Shown piece by piece: positions 53,003 to 62,400 of a stretch of DNA of 64,000 nucleotides. The notes beneath the pieces were generated by a model, which worked only from the letters and a program-made list of their open reading frames with translations, searched no databases and was not told the DNA's origin. The first letter of the stretch is position 1; each line of letters opens with the position of its first letter. The DNA comes from Parashewanella sp965200795 (GTDB lineage Bacteria > Pseudomonadota > Gammaproteobacteria > Enterobacterales > Shewanellaceae): positions 558,001 through 622,000 of the forward strand of contig CBDAVB010000035.1 of assembly GCA_965200795.1 (NCBI GenBank), given 5' to 3'. The position numbers were made by a program, and so were the translations under genes.

Positions 53003-54193
53003 ATGTGGTTTCATAAACTCAAAGATAAGCTGTCACTCTTTAAATCCATTTTTCAAACTCACTGGTCAGCTTTTATTACCAAATATAAAAAATACGACAC
53101 GGAGTACTACCGCACCGAGATTCAGAAAATGCTGGATTGCGGAACACAAGCCTGCGGGTTCGCCGTTTATCAATGCTTATCATGCGGAGCGGGTCAGCAC
53201 AAAGTCCACTTCAGTTGTAAAAGTAAAGCCTGCCCGCAATGCGGTAAACGATACTCACGAGAGAGTATGGAAAAAATCGCAGGGCGGTTGTTACCCGGCG
53301 TCAGTTATCGTCAGGTAGTATTGACGCTGCCGGGTGAATTGCGGCAGGTTTTCTACAACCATCCGCAGCAAAGCGCCCTCTATTCTGGCTTTATTTATGC
53401 GGGTTATACGTGTCTGGAAGCCCTGATACGGGAACTACTGCGTTGTAACACGCTTAAAATCGCAGCTATTGTTTTTATACATACCCACGGGCGTGACGGT
53501 CAGTATCATCCGCATTTGCATGTCATTCTCGCAGAGGGCGGTTTTAACCCGCAGACATCCCAGTGGATAAGTTTCAGTTATTTGCCGTTATCTCCACTCA
53601 GGATCAAGTGGCAGCAGCATTTACTGAGTTTTATCAGTGACTTTACCAGTACCTTAGGCGGACTCATTGAGCGTTTGAGGATGCTTCACCCGAAAGGTTT
53701 CTATACCTATCCCGGCAACGAAAAAAAAGTGCCAGTGAAACATTACAAGTCACTTATCAGATATCTGACCAAATATTTAGCCTCACCCCCAATCGGTATA
53801 TCAAGAATCACCGCCTTTGCTCACGGTTATGTGAGTTATTATTATCAATCTCATAAAACCAAGAGGCGAGAATACGTTCGTGTGGAAGCGGAAACCTTTA
53901 TCGGCAGAATGGTACAGCACATTTTACCGAAAGGGTTTCAAAGGCTGAGGTACTATGGCTTGCAAGCGACAGCCAGCTTTAAAAAATGGTATGAAATCAT
54001 CGCTCAAGTGGCAGGGGGTTTAGTTGACCGGATGATGACGTATGTGAGTCGGCTCAGGTACAGTGAATTTTTTAATGAAGTAGCAGGTAGAAATCCGTTG
54101 CAATGTCAGCGCTGTGGTGGTCTGATGGAACTAGTAAAATTATTTCATCCGTCGAGGGGCTTTTTTTACGATATATTTGCTCCCGACTTGTGA
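53003..54193 (+). CDS. IS91-family transposase with altered C-terminus
   Basis: A 396-residue HUH rolling-circle transposase. The N-terminal zinc-binding region has Cys-x-x-Cys pairs between about 46 and 78. The HUH motif appears as His-Pro-His-Leu-His-Val near residue 170, and paired Tyr (Tyr-Leu-Thr-Lys-Tyr) occur near 258. The C-terminal Cys-Gln-Arg-Cys-Gly-Gly is typical, but the last 15 residues run into IS66-like DNA, so the end may be replaced. The ends of the element could not be placed. Confidence 0.85.
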   Translation: MWFHKLKDKLSLFKSIFQTHWSAFITKYKKYDTEYYRTEIQKMLDCGTQACGFAVYQCLSCGAGQHKVHFSCKSKACPQCGKRYSRESMEKIAGRLLPGVSYRQVVLTLPGELRQVFYNHPQQSALYSGFIYAGYTCLEALIRELLRCNTLKIAAIVFIHTHGRDGQYHPHLHVILAEGGFNPQTSQWISFSYLPLSPLRIKWQQHLLSFISDFTSTLGGLIERLRMLHPKGFYTYPGNEKKVPVKHYKSLIRYLTKYLASPPIGISRITAFAHGYVSYYYQSHKTKRREYVRVEAETFIGRMVQHILPKGFQRLRYYGLQATASFKKWYEIIAQVAGGLVDRMMTYVSRLRYSEFFNEVAGRNPLQCQRCGGLMELVKLFHPSRGFFYDIFAPDL

Positions 54194-54446
54194 TGTTTTG
54201 TTCAAGGCGTTTGTAGAACATGTTCGCCCTAAGTATGCCTGCTCACACTGCGAACAGCATGGCACCGAAAACCACATCAAGCAGCAAAAAATGCCCAAAT
54301 GTGTGATAGACAAAGGCATTGCGACCCCGAGATTACTCAGCTTTATCATCACCAACAAATACCAGTTCAGTTTACCGCTTTATCGCCAATCAATGATGTT
54401 GAAGCAGCTTGAGCAGGCTGAATGGTTACAAATTAAAAAAAATTAA
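54177..54446 (+). pseudogene. IS66 TnpC fragment
   Basis: About 80 residues matching the middle of IS66 transposases: Glu-His-Val-Arg-Pro-Lys-Tyr-Ala-Cys-x-x-Cys, then Ile-Asp-Lys-Gly-Ile-Ala-Thr-Pro and Leu-Pro-Leu-Tyr-Arg-Gln. The catalytic domain is absent, so this is a non-functional remnant. Confidence 0.75.
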
Positions 54447-56057
54447 TAAGAAAATCGAATACAATCAATCAACCTCCTCACTCATAAAGCGAGTATAAAC
54501 CTTTAAAAACAGTTAGTTGAGTTTGATGCGCTAAAAAAGTTATTAATCAAGTATTAAGTTAATTTCATTAAGCAAGTTTGTGAAATTAGCTCATAATAAT
54601 AAGTATAAAGATATGAGATAAATGTAAAAGGAGAGTGCTATGATTTATCGTGTGGTATGGAACCCTACTAATAAAGTACTTATTAATTCAGATCGGTTTG
54701 ATAAACAAAACAAAAAGTTATTAGTAAGTTGTCCTGATGGAAAACAGAGGTTGTTTATAGTTAAAATAAAAAATAATGGCCAAAAAAATAGTTCAATACG
54801 ATTATCTGGTAAAGGTATAGGTTTTCTTTTTTACAAATTTATTACTGGCAGAACATTTTGCAAAGCTCTAGCTGAAGACATCATTTGTCAACACAATTCC
54901 TCTGAGTCATCAATAAATTTAGTTTCTACAATTAAAAATCAAGCTATTGATTCAAAAGTCAGTTTCGAAAAAAATAAAATTTCTAATAAGATTTTTAAGG
55001 ATTGCCAAATTGATTTGGCATTATTCTCTGAGGCTGAAATTGAAAACACATTATTTGAGAACTGTAATTTTACTAACACTTCATTTTTAAACGCTAAATT
55101 AAAAAACTGTAAATTTACAAACTGTAATTTTCATGAAGTTATGTTTGTTGGAACAAACTTTGACCGTACAAATTTCGTAAGATGTAATATTAATGAAACG
55201 AGTTTCGAAGATGCTACTTTAAGTAAGACTTCTTTTTTAAATTCAAAGTTAGTCGGTTCTCACTTTTTAGATGCCAGTGTTCATGATAGTTCTATTAAAA
55301 AAACCAAACTTGAAAATACTGTTTTTTTTGGTTTGAGAGACAGTTTTGATATTGATAAAGAGTCAATTAGAGAGCATGTTATGACAAAACCTGTCGCTGC
55401 ACTATTAGTTATTACTGAAAAAAAAGGTTTTACGACACCTATGGCAAGTTTTAAATTAAAGAAAGTTTCAGGTGTCATACCTTTGAGGATTTCATGTTAT
55501 TGTAGTAAAGTTGATGCGAGTGAGTTAAATAAAGAGGTAGAATCATTATTAGCTCACAAAAAAGAGACATTAAAACCAATTCCCCAAGAGCTTTTAGATC
55601 TAGCAAAAGACAAAAGCTCAACCTACAGTTCATGTGAAACAATAATCAGTAAATCTAGGAAACTTGGGCAACATGTTAATTGTATATATTTGCCAGGTGC
55701 ACCCGTCGACATGCAACCTGAATTATATGGAGCATATCCCCACCCGAAAACCCATACGTCTAAAGATTACAGACGAGCAATCTTGGAATTCTCATTAGTA
55801 GATGAAGCTAGAAATAACGGTATACCTTTAATGGGAGTCTGTAAAGGGCATCAAGTGGTAAACGTCTTTCACGGTGCTCAAGTCGTTCAGCATGTTTCTG
55901 GACAACATAGATTGCAAAGGTTTAATTTAGAAGAAGAAGCAAAACAACTTTTTGGAGAAAAATTAGAAAAACCATTTGTATCTCTCGCTGCTCATCACCA
56001 AGCAGTTATTGAACCTTCATATGACTCTGAAATAAAATCTGTTCTTTTATATAAAAA

Positions 56058-56067
56058 CTATACTATG
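56058..56067. repeat. Target-site duplication, left copy
   Basis: CTATACTATG immediately precedes the left end of the IS50-like element and is repeated exactly at its right end (57604–57613). Confidence 0.85.
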
Positions 56068-57603
56068 CTGTCTCTTGATCAGATCTCAAAGCATTTCACC
56101 ATCAGCTAGCATTTCTTTTGCTGTCCGATATCCTACAACATAAGATTGAAGGGTTCTCCAGCCTTCCCAGATTGTTTCCCAACCCGCAATACCCGTACGT
56201 TTGGTGTCTGTAAAACCGCCCAGTTTTGCGAGCGATTGATAAGCCCATTTCAAGCTTGGCACATCTTTGCCATTCCAGCCCCTTGGCTTTTTCACCTTCA
56301 TCAATACCTTCCATTCATCTTCTTCGAATACGGTTTCGCAGCTTTGATTTTCCAGTTCATTAGCCGCTTCGACTAACCCTTTTTTACGTAAATAATACGG
56401 GATAGTTATTGCCTCCCTTAATTGCAGCAACCGAACACCGATAAAAGCGAGAATCGATAACGCTCTTTCTAAGTTTTTGGGGTCAGTCATCCTCTGACGC
56501 TCGGCACCGGCGCCTGTTTTCCACGCCTTATGAAAATCTTCAATCCGCCACCTTGCGGTATAAATATCAATAACACGCAAGGCCTGCGATAAGGTTCCTA
56601 CAGGCTCTGTTGTCAGCAACACCCAACGCAACGGCTCTACCTCTTTTTTTGAGGTTTTCTCTTGAGCATAAACCACGTTAACCGGCTTCATCTCACCCTC
56701 AGACTTCAGGGTGACCGTCGCCACTTTTACCGTCAATTTGGCTTTTCTGGCTTTTCGATTAACGGGTTTCCCTTTACTGTCTTTCATTCCTTTTTGCGGG
56801 ATATCTATCGTGTATGACCCCAGCTCTGGCTGGGTTTCAAGATATTCAAATAAGGGTAATTCAGACTCAAGGATCTTTCTGTTATGCTTCGCCCGCACGA
56901 CAAAACGTTCATTATGGGCTTGCTTATCTTGCAGATAGCTTTGTATGTCCGCCTCTCTGTCACAGACCGAAATAACCCGGGACATAGTGTCACCTAAGCG
57001 TTGGCGGCAAAAGTGCGACGCATCCGCCCATTTTCCGCTTTCTTTTTCATCGGCGTCTGCGGGGTCGTCAGGACGGCACCACCAGTCCTGATGAATAAGC
57101 CCAATGGTTTTTGTGGTAAAGGCATCTAACAATAAGGTTGAGTGAATCCACCACCCGCGGGATTTATCTTTGACGCTGCCAAGTTTCCCTAGCTCTGATG
57201 CGACCTTATGTTTAAAGCCGGCTGAAGTCGTATCATCCATAGCCAGAATTTCTGTATATGACTTGGCTTGTTCGGCTGTGTAGTCAAAGCCTGAGCAGCG
57301 TATCACCTCCGGTGAAACTTTATCGTTACGGATTAACCGATAAGCCCCTTCTTGCTTAGCTTCATCTCCCTGACAGGATGAAGCGATAGACTTCCCACTG
57401 CAGCGAGCCATGTCAGCAGCGGTTTCCACTAGTCTTTCAGTTCGTCTGGAATCACCAAGCTTTGCATTTTGAAAGTGGTCTTGCGCCCATTGTTTATGAT
57501 CAAAAATTGACATTATTCGCTACTCTTTGTGAAGGAATTTCTTGATCAGATCAACGGGTTTTAAAAAAGTTCAATTTAATTTAGATTTGTGTAGAAGAGT
57601 CAG
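56068..57603 (-). mobile_element. IS50 (Tn5)-like insertion sequence, intact
   Basis: A 1536-bp element, nearly the length of IS50. The left end CTGTCTCTTGATCAGATCT at 56068–56086 is identical to the Tn5 inside end as I know it. The right end, read inward, is CTGACTCTTCTACACAAATC, close to the Tn5 outside end. GATC sites occur in the left end and upstream of the transposase start, so Dam control of transposition is likely. A perfect 10-bp target duplication indicates a recent insertion. Confidence 0.92.
56086..57513 (-). CDS. IS4-family transposase, Tn5/IS50 group
   Basis: A 475-residue DDE transposase, like Tn5 Tnp (476). The N-terminal DNA-binding part contains Leu-Gly-Asp-Ser-Arg-Arg-Thr-Glu-Arg-Leu. 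The catalytic Asp residues lie in Ala-Met-Asp-Asp-Thr near 94 and Val-Cys-Asp-Arg-Glu near 188. The IS4 signature Tyr-(2)-Arg-(3)-Glu-(6)-Lys (Tyr-Thr-Ala-Arg-Trp-Arg-Ile-Glu) is near 325. The frame is full length, so the element is probably active. It is transcribed against the gene it interrupts. Confidence 0.93.
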   Translation of the reverse strand: MSIFDHKQWAQDHFQNAKLGDSRRTERLVETAADMARCSGKSIASSCQGDEAKQEGAYRLIRNDKVSPEVIRCSGFDYTAEQAKSYTEILAMDDTTSAGFKHKVASELGKLGSVKDKSRGWWIHSTLLLDAFTTKTIGLIHQDWWCRPDDPADADEKESGKWADASHFCRQRLGDTMSRVISVCDREADIQSYLQDKQAHNERFVVRAKHNRKILESELPLFEYLETQPELGSYTIDIPQKGMKDSKGKPVNRKARKAKLTVKVATVTLKSEGEMKPVNVVYAQEKTSKKEVEPLRWVLLTTEPVGTLSQALRVIDIYTARWRIEDFHKAWKTGAGAERQRMTDPKNLERALSILAFIGVRLLQLREAITIPYYLRKKGLVEAANELENQSCETVFEEDEWKVLMKVKKPRGWNGKDVPSLKWAYQSLAKLGGFTDTKRTGIAGWETIWEGWRTLQSYVVGYRTAKEMLADGEML

Positions 57604-57613
57604 CTATACTATG
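57604..57613. repeat. Target-site duplication, right copy
   Basis: CTATACTATG directly after the right end of the element, identical to the left copy. Coding sequence of the interrupted gene resumes in frame at 57614. Confidence 0.85.
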
Positions 57614-57903
57614 TGTGGCGTTAATAAATTGAGCACTGCATCACCTGTTATTCTTACACAGTTTCACCCAGAAGCATTAAATACAACTAGCACAATTGAG
57701 AAAAAAACAACACGAGCTGGGTTTAAACTTTTATCCCCTATAATTAGTGCAGACAATGATCAGTTTTTTAAAGTATTTGGAGATGCTGCTAATACTCAAT
57801 TTAATAAAAAGAAAATGATTAATCAATTAAAACTTAAAACACGAATGGGCGTGAAACTTAAGCATACCCTCAATAAAAATCAGCTATGACAGGGGTTTTA
57901 GAG

Positions 57904-58063
57904 CTGATTCTTCTACACAAATCTAAATTAAATTGAACTTTTTTAAAACCCGTTGATCTGATCAATAAATTCCTTCACAAAGAGTAGGCGAATAATGTCA
58001 ATTTTTGATCATAAACAATGGGCGCAAGGCCACTTTCAAAATGCAAAGCTTGGTGATTGGCCT
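57904..58063 (+). mobile_element. Truncated IS50-like copy, outside end and transposase start
   Basis: Beginning with CTGATTCTTCTACACAAATC, about 160 bases repeat the upstream end of the intact copy in inverted orientation, including the first 20 or so transposase codons (Met-Ser-Ile-Phe-Asp-His-Lys-Gln-Trp-Ala). The match ends near Leu-Gly-Asp, so the rest is deleted. Confidence 0.85.
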
Positions 58064-58139
58064 CTGCATCCGATAGAAGTTTAGGTGTTCAATCTCTTCC
58101 ATAAAGTCCATAATCAAACTTAAATCAGTATTAATTTAA

Positions 58140-58185
58140 TGATCTGATCATCGACTTTTAAGAAAGTTCAACATAATTTAAATTA
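58140..58185 (-). repeat. Diverged IS50-like subterminal remnant
   Basis: TGATCTGATCATCGACTTTT and following bases match, at roughly four of five positions, the subterminal sequence of the intact element (57543–57590), in the same orientation. The outermost bases are lost. Confidence 0.6.
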
Positions 58186-58190
58186 TTTTT

Positions 58191-58547
58191 TCAAGACAAA
58201 AAGCGCGATCCCGCCCTGCTCCACCCTGTTTTTAGAAGCGCAAAACGGCTCGAAGCATATTGCTCAATGAAGCTACGAACTCGCTCTATGGCTTGTAGAT
58301 CTTCCTCTGAATTCACGCCACCTCGACTATCAAGCCATTTAAAAAACAGTTTACGGCAAGAATAAAAGCAAGCGTCTGTTTGCCAATCGAGTATATTCCA
58401 TTTAATGGCCAGCTCACCCGCAGCCGCAAGTAAGGCGAATTTGTTGGCAACACGCAATACCTGACCATCAGCCTCTTTGGGAATATCGCAATTAAAACGA
58501 CTTCGGATTTCATGATAAAACGAGCTAACCTCGTTTTGGCGGTTCAT
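58191..58547 (-). pseudogene. DUF927-like protein, C-terminal fragment
   Basis: A 118-residue frame whose Gly-Gln-Val-Leu-Arg-Val-Ala-Asn-Lys-Phe-Ala…Ala-Ala-Gly-Glu-Leu-Ala stretch, Trp-Leu-Asp-Ser-Arg-Gly-Gly and Ser-Ser-Arg-Phe match the C-terminal part of DUF927 proteins, found on integrative elements and phages. The much longer N-terminal part of such proteins is missing. IS50-type end remnants lie on both sides. It may still be translated but is most likely a fragment. Confidence 0.65.
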
Positions 58548-58566
58548 TATTAACTATTCGGTTACA

Positions 58567-58604
58567 TTGACTCTGCCGCATAAATCTATATTAAATTGAA
58601 TCTC
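58567..58604 (+). repeat. Diverged IS50-like outside end
   Basis: TTGACTCTGCCGCATAAATC followed by TATATTAAATTGAA resembles the outside end and subterminal bases of the IS50-like element (CTGACTCTTCTACACAAATC, AAATTAAATTGAA). It flanks the DUF927 fragment on its right. Confidence 0.6.
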
Positions 58605-58824
58605 AATTACTCAATTAATTTTTTCGGGGTTCAAAATCGACAAAGTTAAGCTGTTATGCTGCTGATATCGGTCTTTTGCCGGGGCGTCAGCGTCAGCCCT
58701 GATGAGAAAATTAAATGAACAAGGCCGTCATTACCTTTTGTTTGATCATTCATCCCGAACGTGTAGCTTAATTAGCAGGAGCTGATTTATAATCGAACGG
58801 TTTTTGAACGGCGGGGCTGTGACG

Positions 58825-59439
58825 ATGACTTTCGGATTTCAGATAAACAGAGATACTGAGTGTATGATTGCGTGGGAGAACGCTCAACAAGGGCGCGGCT
58901 TGCCTGATCACGTTCTGAGGGGGCGGGTCACGGTTTATAAAGATCGAAGGGTCTTTGAAAGATATACCGCTAAATTTGAAAGGTTCAGAGGTGAGCTTTC
59001 AGCGCATTGGTCGGTTAAGGATATGCAAAGAATAGAATCTTTTCACCGTTCTCAAAAACCGCGGTACGCCCGTTCGGTAGCGCGGGGATTAAACCGTGAC
59101 ACAATCAGCGCAAACTGTTACTTCGGGGCTCCGCTTAACCGTTACAAGGTGGATGCCCGTGAGACAATGAAAAACTTTAAACCCGCTGATGTGAGTGAGT
59201 ATGAAGTCACGGAGGCTGAGAGTTGGGTAATCGTAGAACACAAAAGACGTAACGGGAAAAAAGTAACACCTTCTGAGGATTGCGAAACTAAAGAAAATCC
59301 GCGGCAGCATTCAAAAAAAGGTTCTGAATCACAGCGTGTTAAAAGTAAGCCGGAGCGGTTCTGGCCTGCTCCGGATACGGCTGAGGGTACTAACCCTCAC
59401 TGTCACCGAGAGAAAGTAACGTCGCGTTACCCCCGATAG
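58825..59439 (+). CDS. Hypothetical protein converging into putA
   Basis: A 204-residue basic protein with no family I recognise. The first 120 residues look folded (Phe-Gly-Phe-Gln-Ile-Asn-Arg, Val-Tyr-Lys-Asp-Arg-Arg-Val-Phe). The last 70 are Lys/Ser/Glu-rich and disordered. I start it at the ATG at 58825; an earlier TTG at 58804 adds 7 residues. Its last 50 bases overlap the 3' end of putA on the other strand. The overlap and lack of a strong ribosome site make it uncertain. Confidence 0.45.
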   Translation: MTFGFQINRDTECMIAWENAQQGRGLPDHVLRGRVTVYKDRRVFERYTAKFERFRGELSAHWSVKDMQRIESFHRSQKPRYARSVARGLNRDTISANCYFGAPLNRYKVDARETMKNFKPADVSEYEVTEAESWVIVEHKRRNGKKVTPSEDCETKENPRQHSKKGSESQRVKSKPERFWPAPDTAEGTNPHCHREKVTSRYPR

Positions 59440-62400
59440 CGGTAATGTTATTGGTGCGTGTTTTTTCGGTCACGAAGCGGGTCAGGTAATGCGGGCCGCC
59501 GGCCTTAGGTCCGGTACCTGACAAGCCCTGACCGCCGAACGGCTGCACGCCGACTACGGCACCGATCTGGTTACGGTTAATGTAAACGTTTCCGACATCC
59601 ACCTTATCCGCGATTTCCAGTGCGTGACCTTCGTTACGGCTGTGAATGCCCAGCGTCAGGCCAAAGCCCGTGCTGTTGATATCCGCGATCACTTTATCCA
59701 GATCGCCGCTGTTGTAGCGGATGACATGTAAAATCGGGCCGAAGTGCTCTTTTTCTAATACCTTAATTGAATCAATCTCGACAGCCGTCGGCGCGACAAA
59801 GTGGCCGTGCTCTGTGCCGGCGGGAAGATCAACTTGTTTGATAAGCTTGCCCGCCTGCCTGATATGGTTGATATGCGCGTTCAGGTTGGTTCGCGCGGCG
59901 GCGTCAATCACCGGGCCCACGTCGGTTTTAATCAGCCCCGGGTGACCGATGCTGAGCTCCTCCATGGCGCCGCGCATCACATCAATAACGCGATCAGCGA
60001 TATCTTCCTGAATATACAGCACACGTAACGCCGAGCAGCGTTGCCCGGCGCTGGTGAAAGATGAGGACACGACGTCATTGACCACTTGCTCAGGTTGTGA
60101 GGTCGAGTCCGCCACCATGGCATTCTGACCGCCGGTTTCGGCGATAAGCGGAATAATAGCGCCGTCGCGGTTCGCGAGTGTCAGGTTAATGCGTTTAGCC
60201 GTGGCGGTTGAGCCGGTGAAACATACGCCGCCGATACGCCTGTCAGCCGTGATTTTCGATCCGACATCGGCACCCGTTCCCGGCAGGAATTGCAGTACCT
60301 GCTTGGGAATACCCGCTTGGTGCGCGAGTTGAACCGCGCGATAACCCACGATACAAGTCTGCTCGGCGGGTTTGGCGATGACGGTGTTGCCTGTCGCCAG
60401 CGCCGCCGTAATCTGGCCTAAGAAAATCGCTAACGGGAAGTTCCAGGGGCTGATACAGGCGAACACGCCGCGGCCGCGCAGGAAAAGCTCATTCAGCTCA
60501 CCTGTCGGACCCGGCATGACCTCAGGCCCGCTCATCATTTTCTCAGCGTTAACCGCGTAGTAACGGCAGAAATCCACCGCCTCGCGCACTTCATCAATGC
60601 CGTCGCGCACGCTTTTACCCGCCTCCCGGGTACACAGAGCTATAAGCTCCTCACGGTTTTCCTCCAGCAAGTCGGCTAACTTGCGCAGCGCGTCAGCGCG
60701 CTCTTCAACCGGCGTTCTTGCCCATGAATCAAACGCACCGTAAGCTGAGCTCACGGCCCGCTCAACGGCACGGTCGTCAGCGCGGACAACCTGGCCCACT
60801 GACTCACGGGTGTCAAACGGGCTTACCACATCAACTTTTTCGCCTTCAGGTGTCTCACCGTCAACGATCGGACCTGCCTGCCACCTGGTGTCCTTATATT
60901 GATCCAGCGCTTTGAGAAACGGCTCAGATTCAGAGGCGATATTCATATTCATTCCCTTGGAGTTTTTACGCTCCTCACCGAAAATATCGTCCGGGAGAAC
61001 GATTTTGTTATTAGCCAGGGTCTTAAAACCGGTCAATGTCGTCAGCGGATGAGCCACCAGAGACTCAATCGGTGTTTTCGGGTCGACAAGCTTATGTACG
61101 AAAGAGGTATTGGCGCCGTTTTCTAATAAGCGGCGGACAAGGTACGGCAGCAGATCCTTATGGGCGCCGATCGGCGCGTAGATACGAACCGTTTTTACGC
61201 CCGCTTCCGCGAGGATGGTGTCGTAAAGCTCCTCACCCATGCCGTGCAGACGCTGGAACTCATATTGGCGATCGCCGGCCATATCCGTGATGCTCGCGAC
61301 GGTCTGCGCATTATGGGTGGCGAATTGCGGGTAAATGTAACCACGGGTTTGTTCTGATAATAAGAAGCGCGCGCAAGCCAGATAGGAAACGTCAGTGCCG
61401 GACTTACGAGTGTAAAGCGGATAGCCTCTCTCACCGTTTTCCTGCGCCCATTTCAGCTCGCTGTCCCAGTAGGCGCCTTTCACAAGACGAAGCGGGATCT
61501 CATCGCCCTGCTCTTTCGCGAGCCGGTTTAACCATATTAACACCGGCAGAGCTCGTTTTGAGTAAGCCTGAACCACGATACCTAATAATCCCCAGCCTCT
61601 GGCGGCCTGAGACCGGTAAAGTTTGCGGAACAGTTTCAGGGACAGCTCAAGACGGTCGGCTTCCTCGGCGTCGATTTGAATACCGACGTTAACGCCGCGG
61701 GCGAGCGTGATAAGCTCGATGACTCTGTCGTAAAGCTCGGTAAGCGTCCGATCGGTATTCGCCGCCTCATAACGAGGATGAAGCGCGGTCAGTTTAATTG
61801 ACACCGTCGGGCGAGGCGCTTCGGACTCGTTGTAGTTTCGCCCGCCTAAAGCGCGGATGGCGTCGGCGTAATCGTTAAAGTATTTTTTCGCGTCTTTTTG
61901 CGTCAGCGCCGCCTCACCGAGCATGTCGTAACTGTGGGTGTAACCCAGTTTTCGCTTAGCTTCACTGTTCTTTAAGCCTTCTTTGATGTTCCGGCCGAGA
62001 ACAAACTGCTTACCCATGATTTTCATCGCCGCCAGCATGGCCTGACGAATAACGGGCTCACCCAGGCGGTTAACCAGTCTGCCCAGTAAGCGGCTTGGCC
62101 TGCCTTGGGAGTTCTGGTCGAGCTTAACGATTTTACCGGTAAGCATTAACCCCCAGGTTGAAGCGTTAACCAGCACCGAGTCACTCTGACTGATGTGCTG
62201 ATCCCATTTAGCGCCTGAAAGCTTATCTTCAATCAGCGCGTCCGCCGTCGCCGAGTCAGGGATACGAAGCAGCGCTTCCGCGAGGCACATCAGAATAATG
62301 CCTTCCTGAGTCTCAAGGCTGTACTGCTGAAGGAAAGCGTCGATGCCGACCATCAAGCCTTTCTTTTCATACTGACGCACTTTTCGGACAAGGTCATGCG

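Larger units (their letters stand above)
53003..54446 (+). mobile_element. IS91-like element joined to an IS66 remnant
   Basis: The transposase gene of an IS91-like element is immediately followed, in overlapping sequence, by a piece of an IS66 TnpC gene. The junction lies near 54140–54200. Such junctions arise when one element inserts into or recombines with another; the outer boundaries are not visible. Confidence 0.55.
54640..57889 (+). pseudogene. Pentapeptide-repeat plus C26-type amidotransferase gene, cut by an IS
   Basis: A horizontally acquired, AT-rich gene with AAAGGAG before the ATG. Removing the insertion (56068–57603) and one 10-bp duplication joins codon 476 to the sequence at 57614 in frame, giving 567 residues. 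Residues about 115–235 are pentapeptide repeats (Asn-x-x-Phe). Residues about 300–567 resemble class I amidotransferase/gamma-glutamyl hydrolases of the PuuD type, with Cys401 in Gly-Val-Cys-Lys-Gly-His and His494/Glu496 in Phe-His-Pro-Glu. The insertion separates the nucleophile from the His-Glu pair, so the present gene is inactive. The substrate is unknown; a role in host interaction is inferred. Confidence 0.8.

Noticed and set aside
58660..58770. Possible further copy of the zur-linked repeat
   Set aside because: Only short blocks such as CCGTC-TTACC match, with no terminal inverted repeat, so chance is likely.
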